A DNA stretch of 64,000 bases from Lachnoclostridium phytofermentans (GTDB taxonomy: Bacteria; Bacillota; Clostridia; Lachnospirales; Lachnospiraceae): the NCBI RefSeq assembly GCF_000733755.1, contig NZ_JPOF01000002.1:186001-250000 (forward strand), in the 5' to 3' direction. Positions 18,147 through 26,893 of the stretch are shown here, piece after piece. Below the pieces are notes generated by a model, which saw nothing but the letters and a program-made list of their open reading frames with translations, searched no databases and had not been told where the DNA came from. Every line of letters starts with the position of its first letter. The first letter of the stretch is position 1. A program made the position numbers and the translations under genes.

Positions 18147-18530
18147 TTAAGCAGTCAAAAAACGGTCAATAGTATCAAGAAGTGCTAATAGCACTGGCAT
18201 ACTGATAGCCATAATGCAAAGTTTACCCGCTAATTCAATTTGATTTCCAATTGCGGAATACCCTGCATCCTTACATAGGTTAGAGGCAAATTCTGAAATA
18301 TAAGTAATGCCAATAATCTTTAAAAGTATCGCTATGTACTCTGAATTTATGGACAGATATCCTTTTATTCTCTCTATTGACTTAAAGATCGTAGATAGCT
18401 TTCCTATTCCAAAATAAAAAATCAAGATACATCCCGTTAAACTTATAAAAAAAGCATATTCTGCTTTGCCACTTTTAAATAGATTCGCTGCCACGACTGC
18501 TATAATACCAATCAATGCGATTTTTTCCAT
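18147..18530 (-). CDS. spoIIIAD: Stage III sporulation protein AD
   Basis: This 127-residue membrane protein has four hydrophobic segments and the family stretches A-I-L-L-K-I-I-G-I-T-Y-I-S-E-F-A-S-N-L-C-K-D-A-G and P-V-L-L-A-L-L-D-T-I. It belongs to the same small-protein family as SpoIIIAC. A 136-bp gap separates it from spoIIIAC, which is unusual because these two normally almost touch. Confidence 0.94.
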   Translation of the reverse strand: MEKIALIGIIAVVAANLFKSGKAEYAFFISLTGCILIFYFGIGKLSTIFKSIERIKGYLSINSEYIAILLKIIGITYISEFASNLCKDAGYSAIGNQIELAGKLCIMAISMPVLLALLDTIDRFLTA

Positions 18531-18566
18531 ATCTCACACCTTTCTTCTACAAGATACTTATGCAAC

Positions 18567-18598
18567 TTGTTGTAGTATTTTATTGTTGTAGTACTTTA
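18567..18598. repeat. Two tandem 16-bp repeats between spoIIIAC and spoIIIAD
   Basis: TTGTTGTAGTATTTTA is followed directly by TTGTTGTAGTACTTTA, differing at one base. They lie in the widened intergenic gap of the operon. Confidence 0.7.
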
Positions 18599-18666
18599 TT
18601 GTCCCAGGCATAATTCCTACTTCTTTCACACTGCTTTTATTTTTTCAAATGAGCATGTGTGACTCC

Positions 18667-18861
18667 TTACATTTGAAATAACTTCTGTATGTAGTCAAAG
18701 AGGTCTGCGATATAAGGGATTACCCAATAAAGTACAATCAAAAGTCCGGCGAGACTAGTAATAATTGTATAATCATTTTTATCTGACTGTTTTAGAATTT
18801 GATTGATTACCGAAACTAAAATTCCAACAGCAGCAATTTTGAAGATTAAATAAACCGACAT
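18667..18861 (-). CDS. spoIIIAC: Stage III sporulation protein AC
   Basis: This 64-residue membrane protein has two hydrophobic helices. The motifs I-F-K-I-A-A-V-G-I-L-V and the K-Q-S-D-K-N-D-Y loop are diagnostic of SpoIIIAC. It is a small membrane part of the feeding-tube complex and lies 13 bases after spoIIIAB. Confidence 0.94.
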   Translation of the reverse strand: MSVYLIFKIAAVGILVSVINQILKQSDKNDYTIITSLAGLLIVLYWVIPYIADLFDYIQKLFQM

Positions 18862-18874
18862 AGGTTCCTCCCGA

Positions 18875-19405
18875 TTATAGTACTAAGATTGTAACGAAGA
18901 TTCCTAATAGCACCCCCAGACTACGATAGAGACGAATCTTCTCTTTTGCATCTAAATTAATCTCCTGCATATCTTCTTCTACTTGAGTGATGTACCAATC
19001 AATATGGTTCATCTGCATGTCCTTATCGAGATAACCAAGTTGTTTTCCAAATTCCAAAAAACATGTCCTATCTTTTTTCGTAAGAGAAGTATTGGATAGC
19101 TCTTCTTTCATTGCTCTTTCCCAAATTTCTGCAAGACTTATCCCAGAAAATTCTGCAAGTTCCTTCGATACTCTTTTAAAAAATGGTGTTAATCGTCCAT
19201 CATGACGCTTCGCAATATTCTCTAATGCCTCTGGTAGTGCAGTCTGTGCATATCGTATATCTCCACGTAAAAGAATTGCAATTGTCTTTGCAGCTCTTAA
19301 GTCTTCTAACCTTTTTCTTATTTCATTCCCAAACAGATATCCCATACCAGCACTAGCGCCTATGATTAAGGCGCATCCTGTTACTCTCAAAAATAATACA
19401 AACAT
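18875..19405 (-). CDS. spoIIIAB: Stage III sporulation protein AB
   Basis: This 176-residue protein has hydrophobic helices at both ends (V-T-G-C-A-L-I-I-G-A-S-A-G-M-G-Y and L-G-V-L-L-G-I-F-V-T-I-L-V-L). The soluble middle shows R-G-D-I-R-Y-A-Q-T-A-L-P-E-A-L-E and Q-L-G-Y-L-D-K-D-M-Q. This organisation and length match SpoIIIAB, a GspF-like partner of the SpoIIIAA ATPase. Confidence 0.94.
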   Translation of the reverse strand: MFVLFLRVTGCALIIGASAGMGYLFGNEIRKRLEDLRAAKTIAILLRGDIRYAQTALPEALENIAKRHDGRLTPFFKRVSKELAEFSGISLAEIWERAMKEELSNTSLTKKDRTCFLEFGKQLGYLDKDMQMNHIDWYITQVEEDMQEINLDAKEKIRLYRSLGVLLGIFVTILVL

Positions 19406-19423
19406 CGATTCACCCCTCCTAGC

Positions 19424-20452
19424 TTATGCATAATACAATCTACTACCTCTCTCATCATAGATTTCTGTCACCTTACCGATGGAATCTCGATTATTTAGAA
19501 TAATGTAACGCTCAAAAACATGTTTTTTAATAAGTTCCCCTAACAATGGCTTGTCTCTTACTTCTTCAATCGTCCCCCCATGTACCGTAGCAATCATCTT
19601 AATTCCACAACCCATCGCATAGTGAATAGCTTCGATGTCCTCTCCCAGACCAATTTCATCAACAGCAAGTACAGAAGGCGACATCGACCGAATTAGTAAC
19701 ATCATTCCTTTTGCCTTTGGACAGCAATCTAAGACATCGGTACGTATTCCAAGATCATTCTGAGGAGTTCCCATATAACAGGCTGCTATCTCCGACCGTT
19801 CATCCACCACACCAACCTGTAAACCTTCTCTGCAGAACCCATCTTTTACGTCTTGTTCTCCATCGGAAAGTTGTCTGATAATGTCACGTAGCAATGTTGT
19901 TTTACCACAACCTGGAGGAGAAATAATTAAGGTATGATAGATGTTGTCCTCTCGTAGAATATATGGCATTACCAAGTCTGCACACCCTTTCACCTGATGA
20001 GAAAGACGTATATTAATAAAGGAGATATACTTCATACTTTTTATTTTACCTTCCTCTAGGATTACCTTCCCAGCAATACCAATACGATGACCACCTGCAA
20101 TTGTTATAAAGCCTTGCTTTAATTCTTCTTCAAATGCATAAAGCGAATAATTACTTATGTACTCCATGGTTTCTTTCACTTCTGCTTTCGTAATTATAAA
20201 TGCATCATCCATTGATTTTGTTAGATGTGCGTTATTATCGATCACATATTCCTTATTGTTGTATCGAACCAGTAAAGGGCTGTCCACTCTTAACCGAATC
20301 TCTTGCAAACGATCAAAATCTAACACTGTTTTTGACAACAGAGTACGTAATTTCACTGAGAAGATTTTGAGTAAATCGTCTTTCCTATTCACATGAATCA
20401 CCACTGCCTTTCTTTCACTAGGTGTTGTCCTGTTTTTACAGTATATGAACAC
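19424..20452 (-). CDS. spoIIIAA: Stage III sporulation protein AA (secretion-type ATPase)
   Basis: This AAA/secretion ATPase has Walker A S-P-P-G-C-G-K-T-T-L-L-R-D and Walker B V-L-A-V-D-E-I-G, plus the A-T-V-H-G sensor. It is thought to energise the mother-cell-to-forespore channel. The frame begins with a GTG at 20450-20452, giving 342 residues. A second GTG at 20399-20401, preceded by AAAGG with 5 bases of spacing, would give 325 residues, closer to the B. subtilis length (about 307). If the sigma-E-like promoter at 20440-20467 is used, only the downstream start can be translated. It is the first gene of the operon. Confidence 0.93.
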   Translation of the reverse strand: MFIYCKNRTTPSERKAVVIHVNRKDDLLKIFSVKLRTLLSKTVLDFDRLQEIRLRVDSPLLVRYNNKEYVIDNNAHLTKSMDDAFIITKAEVKETMEYISNYSLYAFEEELKQGFITIAGGHRIGIAGKVILEEGKIKSMKYISFINIRLSHQVKGCADLVMPYILREDNIYHTLIISPPGCGKTTLLRDIIRQLSDGEQDVKDGFCREGLQVGVVDERSEIAACYMGTPQNDLGIRTDVLDCCPKAKGMMLLIRSMSPSVLAVDEIGLGEDIEAIHYAMGCGIKMIATVHGGTIEEVRDKPLLGELIKKHVFERYIILNNRDSIGKVTEIYDERGSRLYYA

Positions 20453-20467
20453 ATGGATAGATTATGA
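20440..20467 (-). promoter_or_regulatory. Possible sigma-E promoter of the spoIIIA operon
   Basis: On the minus strand TCATAAT is followed after 13 bases by CATATACT, resembling the sigma-E pair (KMATATT / CATACAHT). The first gene of spoIIIA is sigma-E dependent in B. subtilis. Here the element overlaps the upstream candidate start codon. Confidence 0.35.
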
Positions 20468-20608
20468 ATAAAAAAAATAAGAAGAAATGCACGACTTTTT
20501 TCATCAAAAGAATTGCTTTCTTCCTTTAAATAGAATATGATTAAGGGCAAAAGATTTACTCTAATAGAATTTTACTATACAAGAAACAGCGCAGAAATGA
20601 GGTTAAAC

Positions 20609-21376
20609 ATGGACTACGGACTAATTGGAGAAAAGCTAGGCCATAGCTATTCCAAGATTATTCATGAACAGCTTACAGATTATCAATATGAGATACACCC
20701 ATTAAGTAAGGATGAGTTTCCACTCTTTATGGAAGAAAAGAATTTTAAAGCAATCAATGTCACAATTCCTTATAAACGTGATGTCATTCCCTATCTGGAT
20801 GTCATTGATGAAAAAGCAAAAAAAATCGGTGCAGTTAACACCATTATAAACAACAATGGGAAACTCACCGGATATAATACTGATTATGATGGTTTTTACT
20901 ATACTTTAGTAAAAAATAAAATTAATGTAAAAGGAAAGAAGATATTAGTTCTAGGTAACGGCGGAGCTGCTCTTGCGGTTTTAGCCGTATTAAATACCTT
21001 AGATGCAGGACAAATTCTTATTGTGAAATATAAAGAAGAATCTGGTTGCATTACTTATGAGGAAGCAAAAGAACAGCATCATGATGCCTCTATTATCATT
21101 AATACTACTCCAGTTGGAATGTATCCTAATTGTGATGTAAGCCCGATAGATTTAACACCATATCAGAACTTAGAAGCGGTTGTCGATGTTATCTATAATC
21201 CACTCATAACCAAACTACTTGCTCAGGCGAAAGAACGACAAATAAAAGCTGTAAATGGTCTTTCGATGCTTGTTGCACAAGCTAAATATGCAGTGGAACA
21301 CTTTAAAAATTGTAAGCTTAGTGATGAGTTGATTGATCCGATTTATGAAAAAGTGGAAGCTTTATTAATGAAATAA
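20609..21376 (+). CDS. aroE: Shikimate dehydrogenase
   Basis: This 255-residue NADP-dependent enzyme reduces 3-dehydroshikimate. Motifs are the substrate site G-H-S-Y-S, the catalytic lysine in N-V-T-I-P-Y-K, G-A-V-N-T-I, N-T-D-Y-D-G-F and a Rossmann loop G-N-G-G-A-A. The open frame extends 24 codons upstream to 20537. The ATG at 20609 is preferred because it starts in register with the family (M-D-Y-G-L-I-G-E-K-L) and has GAGG upstream. It lies on the plus strand between spoIIIAA and efp, apart from the other aro genes. Confidence 0.94.
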   Translation: MDYGLIGEKLGHSYSKIIHEQLTDYQYEIHPLSKDEFPLFMEEKNFKAINVTIPYKRDVIPYLDVIDEKAKKIGAVNTIINNNGKLTGYNTDYDGFYYTLVKNKINVKGKKILVLGNGGAALAVLAVLNTLDAGQILIVKYKEESGCITYEEAKEQHHDASIIINTTPVGMYPNCDVSPIDLTPYQNLEAVVDVIYNPLITKLLAQAKERQIKAVNGLSMLVAQAKYAVEHFKNCKLSDELIDPIYEKVEALLMK

Positions 21377-21413
21377 TCATCTATCATTTGATAATACTTT
21401 ATCATCTAAACAT

Positions 21414-21460
21414 AAGGTGTAAAAAGACTAAAAATAGGAAACTTAGCCTTTTTACACCTT
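21414..21460 (+). terminator. Terminator of aroE
   Basis: A perfect 13-bp stem (AAGGTGTAAAAAG with CTTTTTACACCTT) is extended inward by CTAA/TTAG and followed by ATCTTTTT. Confidence 0.85.
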
Positions 21461-21639
21461 ATCTTTTTGCACTTTAACTTTTAATTCTATCTATAACCTT
21501 GATATCTATCTAATTTACATTAGGCTAATGCTTCACTTACTTCTCAATCCCGCTCTAATACTTTCTATAATATTTTAATAAGATATAGTCCATAAGTTTT
21601 CATCTATAAGATTTTATATTACACAGAATATAAAAATTC

Positions 21640-21690
21640 TTTACATATCCATAATATGGTATTATAATATATCTAAGCGATATATCTAAG
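21640..21690 (+). promoter_or_regulatory. Promoter and possible operators of the padR gene
   Basis: TTTACA and TATAAT are 17 bases apart (21640-21668). CCAT-AAT-ATGG lies in the spacer. A direct repeat of ATATATCTAAG starts at 21667 and again at 21680, just before the GGAGG ribosome site. These are plausible autoregulatory sites for the PadR protein. Confidence 0.55.
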
Positions 21691-21700
21691 GAGGTATTAC

Positions 21701-22252
21701 ATGCTGGAATCAATTCTTTTAGGTATGGTATTAGAGGAAGATTTAACGGGGTATGACATAAAAAAACGCATCGAAACTGGTATCGGAGTTTTCTATAAAG
21801 CCAGCTTTGGTAGTCTATACCCTGCACTAAAAAAAATGACGAATAAAGGTTACTTAAATGCTTATGAAAAGTCACAGGGCGGCAGACAAAAGATTTTTTA
21901 TCATATTACTGAAATTGGCAAAGAAAATTTTTATGATTGGCTCTCCTCCCCAATGAATGTATTGGATGGCACGAATACTCACTTAGCTAAGGTTTATTTT
22001 TTTGATCAATTGCCACAGGAACTTCGAGAACATCAACTACTTCAGCATGAATTAAACAATATAACTTATTTACATAAGCTTGAGGCTCTAGAAAAAGAAT
22101 TTGATAAATTGGAGCATAAGGAATGCTTTTATCATAAGCTCTCAACACTCTATTATGGTATATGTATTACACGTGAAACGATAAGATGGTGTCAACAGGT
22201 AAGAAAGCAACAACCATTGTCTGAATTAATAACGAATGAGAAAGTATTATAG
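21701..22252 (+). CDS. PadR family transcriptional regulator
   Basis: This 183-residue protein has the N-terminal PadR winged helix (I-L-L-G-M-V-L-E-E-D-L-T-G-Y-D-I-K-K-R-I, then S-F-G-S-L-Y-P-A-L-K-K-M and G-G-R-Q-K-I-F-Y-H-I-T). A C-terminal helical Vir_Act_alpha_C-type domain follows. PadR proteins are ligand-responsive repressors, often of a neighbouring efflux pump. No pump is nearby, so the target is unknown. The ribosome site is a strong AAGGAGG. A hypothetical gene follows in the same direction. Confidence 0.9.
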   Translation: MLESILLGMVLEEDLTGYDIKKRIETGIGVFYKASFGSLYPALKKMTNKGYLNAYEKSQGGRQKIFYHITEIGKENFYDWLSSPMNVLDGTNTHLAKVYFFDQLPQELREHQLLQHELNNITYLHKLEALEKEFDKLEHKECFYHKLSTLYYGICITRETIRWCQQVRKQQPLSELITNEKVL

Positions 22253-22328
22253 AATATAATGACAAAAGCATATTTTTCTGATACAGAATTAGCGAAAGGA
22301 TGGCTTTTATAAAGCCACAGGTGATGCT

Positions 22329-22727
22329 ATGCTAGCAAAATCTCCGAGTGGAGCTTTGAGTCCATATTACTATAAAGGAGGATACTTTCACGGGATACAT
22401 TACGGAAGTTATTTTAATGATATGGATGCCTTGTTTACTATGATGGAAAAGGAAGAGCAATTTATTTTAAATTCACCCCAAATGAGGAGAATCTTAATCG
22501 ATTTATATGAAACGAAATTAACAAAACCTGCATTGCAAAAAATGATTCAACATATCGAACAGATAAGTCCAAGAATTATTAAACTAGCAATAGCAAGTGA
22601 TAAGAAGAGTTTAAGTAGCATTCATAGAGCAATGAAGAAAGCTAGTATATTAGGAACTGGTCAACTTTATCTAGGTACAGACATGGAGGATGGGAAGACA
22701 TGGTTAGTTAGTGATAGTAATTTATAA
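22329..22727 (+). CDS. Hypothetical protein, possibly missing its N-terminus through a frameshift
   Basis: This 132-residue protein is of no family I recognise. It has a Tyr/Gly-rich start (Y-Y-Y-K-G-G-Y-F-H-G-I-H-Y-G-S-Y-F) followed by helices. An ATG at 22259, seven bases after the padR stop, opens M-T-K-A-Y-F-S-D-T-E-L-A-K-G and stops after 17 codons. In the downstream gene's frame the sequence just before its ATG reads D-G-F-Y-K-A-T-G-D-A-M. A one-base change near 22298 would join them into one protein of about 155 residues. AGGTG precedes the internal ATG, so a short product may still be made. Confidence 0.6.
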   Translation: MLAKSPSGALSPYYYKGGYFHGIHYGSYFNDMDALFTMMEKEEQFILNSPQMRRILIDLYETKLTKPALQKMIQHIEQISPRIIKLAIASDKKSLSSIHRAMKKASILGTGQLYLGTDMEDGKTWLVSDSNL

Positions 22728-22803
22728 ACGATGAAACAATAACAGAGCGCAGTCGCTTCAGCGACATATTTCCATGTACGTGGGTGCGTATCCCTAAGAG
22801 AGT

Positions 22804-22848
22804 TTTTAATGTATAGGAAATTTCGTTGCAATTTCCTATACATTAAAA
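22804..22848. repeat. Long perfect inverted repeat downstream of the hypothetical gene
   Basis: Two 18-base arms (TTTTAATGTATAGGAAAT and its complement) flank a 9-base loop. No T-run follows outside the arms on either strand, so it is a hairpin of uncertain function. It lies only one base from the efp terminator. Confidence 0.7.
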
Positions 22849-22849
22849 A

Positions 22850-22876
22850 AGCACAGGATAGATTCTATCCTGTGCT
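22850..22876 (-). terminator. Terminator of efp
   Basis: A perfect 12-bp stem (AGCACAGGATAG with its complement) has a 3-base loop, followed on the minus strand by TTTTTTAAT. It lies about 95 bases after the efp stop. Confidence 0.88.
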
Positions 22877-22970
22877 AATATAACTTCTGATAAATGTCGC
22901 GTTTTTGCCGTAAATCAATCACCGAAACTAGATTATAGTCCCGATCATATGATTGTTAAGTATAACCTTA

Positions 22971-23528
22971 TTATACACGCTTCATGTATTCGCCAGTTCT
23001 AGTATCGATAGAAATCTTATCTCCCTGGTTAACGAATAATGGAACATAAACAGTTGCGCCTGTTTCAACAACAGCTGGCTTTGTAGCACCTTGTGCTGTA
23101 TCACCCTTAAAGCCTGGCTCTGTATCAGTAATTACAAGCTCAACAAATAGTGGAGGCTCGATAGCAAATACATTGCCCTGATGAGAAAGCATCTTAACCA
23201 TATCGTTTTCCTTAACGAATTCTAAGGAATCACCGATTGCTTCTTCATTTAAAGCGATCTGGTCAAATGTTTCAGTATTCATAAAGTGATATAATTCACC
23301 GTCAGAATATAAATACTGCATGTCACTTCTTTCAATATGAGCTTGTGGATATTTTTCTGTAGGGCGGAAAGTTCTTTCAGTTACACCACCGTTTTTAATA
23401 TCTCTTAATTTCGTTCTAACAAACGCTGCACCCTTTCCTGGTTTTACGTGCTGGAACTCAATTACCTGATAAACTGCATTATCAATCTCTAATGTTAGGC
23501 CATTTCTAAAATCGCCTGCTGATATCAT
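22971..23528 (-). CDS. efp: Translation elongation factor P
   Basis: This 185-residue protein relieves ribosome stalling at polyproline. The conserved loop [10 protein letters not shown] places lysine at position 32, the residue that is modified in B. subtilis EF-P. The three beta-barrel domains and the C-terminal [13 protein letters not shown] region are complete. No epmA/epmB-type modification gene is seen nearby. In B. subtilis efp precedes spoIIIAA directly; here a 2.4-kb plus-strand block separates them. Confidence 0.97.
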   Translation of the reverse strand: MISAGDFRNGLTLEIDNAVYQVIEFQHVKPGKGAAFVRTKLRDIKNGGVTERTFRPTEKYPQAHIERSDMQYLYSDGELYHFMNTETFDQIALNEEAIGDSLEFVKENDMVKMLSHQGNVFAIEPPLFVELVITDTEPGFKGDTAQGATKPAVVETGATVYVPLFVNQGDKISIDTRTGEYMKRV

Positions 23529-23715
23529 AAAAAAATCCTCCTTAAAATCAACTACATTATAGTCTATATTACTTGTCCATTTTTTTCAACTATTTTTTTC
23601 AAAATCCTATATTTTATTGAAAAAATTTATACAATTTGTTACCTTTTATTTATTTTTAAGTAACAAGATATAAGCAAAACCTAGCTCAATAGGTTTCATC
23701 TCATTAGGTTTCCCC

Positions 23716-24777
23716 CTATAGCTCGATGAGTTCTTTCGGTGAATTAGTAAAATTAATACAACCGTCCTTCGTTAATACAACTAAATCTTCGATACGTACT
23801 CCACCAAAATCCTTAACGTAGATACCAGGTTCTACAGTCAAAGTCATATTCTCCTGCACGATATCCTCAGATTTCAGGCTTGCACGTGGTGATTCATGAA
23901 TAAATAGCCCAACGCTATGTCCAAGTCCATGCCCGAAACACCCCTCATAACCTGCGTTATAGATAATATCTCTCGCAATTTTATCGATATCTCGACCAAC
24001 CATTCCGGCTTTTACTTGATTTAAAACAGCCATCTGAGCTTCTAAGACAGTTTGATAGATCTCTTTTTGTTTTTCACTTGCCTTACCTACAACAATTGTT
24101 CTTGTCATATCAGAACAATAGCCATTGTATAAACATCCAAAATCAAGTGTTAAGAAGTCACCTTTCTCAATTTTCTTTCTAGATGGAACAGCATGTGGCA
24201 TGGAAGAATTAATACCAGATGCAACGATTGGATCAAAAGATATTCCTTCCGCACCATTTGTTTTCATAATATACTCAAGCTTTGCAGCAATTTCTATTTC
24301 AGTTACACCAGGCTTAATCTCATCAAGGATTTTAGAAAATGCGATGTCACCAATATGCTCTGCTTCTTTAATAAAAGATAACTCTTCTGTAGTTTTCACC
24401 ATACGAAGGCTTGCAAGTTCACCGTGGTAAGGAATCAGGGTAACATCACCCAATTCTTTCTTAAGCTTTGAGTACTCCGCATAAGACATTTCCTCTTCTT
24501 CGAAACCTAAGGATTTAAGGTTTCCTTCCATAACCACTTTTGCGATTGTTTTTGCATAGCCATCGTTTGCTATATCAATTACTTCATAACCGACAGCCTC
24601 AGCTTGAGCTTGAAAAATATAACGAAAATCAGTAAATATGATTTTTCTGTCCTTAGAAATGTAAGCGTACCCTGTATCACCGCGATATCCTGTAATATAG
24701 CGTATGCTATGGCGATTCGAAATTAAAATACCATCGCATTGTAATTCTTTCATTATATCCAAAACTTTTTGCATCAT
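23716..24777 (-). CDS. pepP: Xaa-Pro aminopeptidase (M24 family)
   Basis: This 353-residue protein has an N-terminal creatinase domain (about 1-125) and a C-terminal pita-bread domain with the metal ligands in order: D-F-G-C, D-M-T-R-T, G-H-G-L-G-H-S-V-G, E-P-G-I-Y and R-I-E-D. It removes an N-terminal residue before proline (YqhT in B. subtilis). It lies between aroQ and efp as in B. subtilis. The ribosome site is GGAGG. Confidence 0.94.
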   Translation of the reverse strand: MMQKVLDIMKELQCDGILISNRHSIRYITGYRGDTGYAYISKDRKIIFTDFRYIFQAQAEAVGYEVIDIANDGYAKTIAKVVMEGNLKSLGFEEEEMSYAEYSKLKKELGDVTLIPYHGELASLRMVKTTEELSFIKEAEHIGDIAFSKILDEIKPGVTEIEIAAKLEYIMKTNGAEGISFDPIVASGINSSMPHAVPSRKKIEKGDFLTLDFGCLYNGYCSDMTRTIVVGKASEKQKEIYQTVLEAQMAVLNQVKAGMVGRDIDKIARDIIYNAGYEGCFGHGLGHSVGLFIHESPRASLKSEDIVQENMTLTVEPGIYVKDFGGVRIEDLVVLTKDGCINFTNSPKELIEL

Positions 24778-24827
24778 GTTATTATCCTCCTATAACGTTC
24801 TATTTAGTATTCCCAAGGTATGCTTTA

Positions 24828-25265
24828 TTAATCGTTTATCATAGAAAGCAGGGCATCTACTGCTAATAAGTATCCTTGTAAACCTAATCCCACAATCTGA
24901 CCAATACATACCGGCGCAGTTACAGAAACATGACGAAATTCTTCTCTCTTGTGTACATTAGAGATATGTACTTCAATCTTAGGTATCTCAATCGAAGCTA
25001 GAGCATCACGAATTGCATAACTATAATGTGTATATGCACCGGGATTTATAATAATCGCATCAGTTTTGTCAGAATATGCTTCCTGTATTCGGTCAATGAT
25101 TTCACCTTCCCCATTGCTTTGAAAAGTTACAATCTCAATTCCTTCTTTTTTAGCCTTCTCTTCTAGTATTGATAGTAAATAAGGATAGTCCTCTTTACCA
25201 TAGATTGCCTTCTCCCTTATTCCCAAGAAATTAATATTCGGACCGTTGATTACTAAAATCTTCAT
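24828..25265 (-). CDS. aroQ: 3-dehydroquinate dehydratase, type II
   Basis: This 145-residue enzyme is of the dodecameric type II class. It converts 3-dehydroquinate to 3-dehydroshikimate. Motifs are N-G-P-N-I-N-F-L-G-I-R-E, the flexible lid with the catalytic tyrosine after it, I-I-N-P-G-A-Y-T-H-Y-S and E-V-H-I-S-N with the catalytic histidine. The family's usual 'RxP' after L-G-x-R is replaced by R-E-K. It lies between aroK and pepP. Confidence 0.95.
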   Translation of the reverse strand: MKILVINGPNINFLGIREKAIYGKEDYPYLLSILEEKAKKEGIEIVTFQSNGEGEIIDRIQEAYSDKTDAIIINPGAYTHYSYAIRDALASIEIPKIEVHISNVHKREEFRHVSVTAPVCIGQIVGLGLQGYLLAVDALLSMIND

Positions 25266-25340
25266 CTTCTACCTCTGTTCCTGCGCTTTTAAACAATTAT
25301 TCTCTTGTTCCTGTGCTTTTTGCGCAAATATTCTCATTCA

Positions 25341-25874
25341 TTAATATTCTCTTGCATTAATATTCTTTTGCATTAATAAAATCTCTTGTACTATCCTATC
25401 AACTGATTTGTCTTCCGTTTCGAGAACCATGTCGGCGAGGGCCTCATAGATTGGTACTCGTATCTTTAGCATCTGTTCGATTGCACCGAGTGGATCTTCA
25501 CACTGAAGTAAAGGTCTTGTCGTATCATGTTTAAGCCTCTGATACGTTACCTCCTTCGAAGTCTTTAAAAATATTACATAACCAATTTCACGAAGTAAAC
25601 TTGCATTCTCTGCGCGAAGTGGCATGCCACCACCAGTAGATATCACTGTTTGATTCAGAGTTTCTTGATACTTTAAAAGAAGATTGGTTTCCATGAAACG
25701 AAATGCCTCTTCCCCCTTACTCTGAAACAACTCTGAAATCGTCATCTGACAGCACTTCTCAATTTCATTATCGGTATCCAGAAACTTCATAGATAAGGCA
25801 CTGGCTAAACTAATACCAACACTACTTTTACCGGTTCCCATAAAACCAATTAATATAATATTGTTCTTTTTCAT
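25341..25874 (-). CDS. aroK: Shikimate kinase
   Basis: This 177-residue P-loop kinase has Walker A G-F-M-G-T-G-K-S-S-V-G, the D-T-D substrate motif (F-L-D-T-D), F-R in the shikimate-binding E-E-A-F-R and S-T-G-G-G-M. It phosphorylates shikimate ahead of AroA. It starts 10 bases after yqeG and precedes aroQ. Confidence 0.95.
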   Translation of the reverse strand: MKKNNIILIGFMGTGKSSVGISLASALSMKFLDTDNEIEKCCQMTISELFQSKGEEAFRFMETNLLLKYQETLNQTVISTGGGMPLRAENASLLREIGYVIFLKTSKEVTYQRLKHDTTRPLLQCEDPLGAIEQMLKIRVPIYEALADMVLETEDKSVDRIVQEILLMQKNINAREY

Positions 25875-25884
25875 AGGGCTCCCA

Positions 25885-26400
25885 TCATGAACGTTTCTTT
25901 TGCTTTGCTAGCTTACGTTTATAAAAACATAAAACAATCCGTTCTAATAGACGTTTGATCACAATTTGAATTTCTTCCTTTTTCCCAATTGGCTTAACAA
26001 GATAACTCTTAATGCCCGCGCGATTAGCACCATAAACATCCGTAAATACCTGGTCTCCAACAAAAATCGTATTCGTTTTGTCTGTCTTCATATATTCCAT
26101 CGCTTTTAGATAGTTTTTTATGGAAGGTTTGTGAGCATTAAAAATATACTTAATTTTAATTTTTTGATTGAACCTTTTCACACGTTCTTCCTTATTATTA
26201 GAAATTAAACATACTTCAAACCCAAGCTTTTTTAATTTTTCAACCAAAGCTACTGCACGTTCACTAGCATCTGCACCATGCTCCACTAGAGTGTTATCAA
26301 TATCAAAAATAATTCCGCGATAACCATTCTTATATAATTTTTCATAATCGATTTCATAGGATGACTCTACGTATTCGGTTGGATAAAATTTTTGAAACAT
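25885..26400 (-). CDS. yqeG: YqeG family HAD-IIIA phosphatase
   Basis: This 171-residue HAD-superfamily protein has the nucleophile motif F-D-I-D-N-T-L-V near residue 35, then L-I-S-N-N and G-D-Q-V-F-T-D-V. The family is related to mitochondrial PGP phosphatase Gep4 but its bacterial substrate is not settled. A C-terminal Arg/Lys-rich tail (residues 155-171) is visible. In B. subtilis yqeG begins the yqeH-aroE-yhbY-nadD cluster; here it heads aroK-aroQ-pepP-efp. Confidence 0.9.
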   Translation of the reverse strand: MFQKFYPTEYVESSYEIDYEKLYKNGYRGIIFDIDNTLVEHGADASERAVALVEKLKKLGFEVCLISNNKEERVKRFNQKIKIKYIFNAHKPSIKNYLKAMEYMKTDKTNTIFVGDQVFTDVYGANRAGIKSYLVKPIGKKEEIQIVIKRLLERIVLCFYKRKLAKQKKRS

Positions 26401-26846
26401 AGTAACCTCTTTCTATTTTTTTGCTTAACGGATTCGTCCGAAAGATTTCATTCTTCCATCGATGAAATGAATGACATGTCACATCTGGAAAGCGTTCAAA
26501 AAGATGTGTATGTTCTCCGTTACTGAAGAGTAAAATTCATAGAAACCATTCTTTTTACTTAACTTAGGTTTGACATATCAAAAATTTCTATGCATCACGA
26601 GCACTCTTCTAGTTGATAATTATAACGAATGTCTTTACGATATTCAAGCATTTTGGATGATAAAGGTAGTTTTCCTTTAAAAACTAAACTTTGCTATATC
26701 GTTTATTCTATATGATCATTTTTTTGCCTTGCGAAAGGGAAAAAGAAAGGCTATAATAAATGACATGTTTAAATATTAAAATTAAAAAGTTTCCTTTAAT
26801 GAAATTACACGCGATTTGCTTTAATTCACTAATTTAGGTTCAAAAA

Positions 26847-26860
26847 TGTAAGCCCTTACA
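26847..26860 (+). promoter_or_regulatory. cre-like operator, upstream copy
   Basis: TGTAAG-CC-CTTACA is a near-perfect palindrome of the LacI/CcpA-operator type. It lies 34 bp upstream of the -35 hexamer of the dehydrogenase promoter. Confidence 0.5.
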
Positions 26861-26893
26861 CTTTATTAAATAGAATTATCCTAGTAAATGCTA

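Noticed and set aside
22804-22848. Terminator of the plus-strand hypothetical gene
   Set aside because: The stem is long and perfect, but no T-run follows on either strand, so it is listed as an inverted repeat of unknown role.
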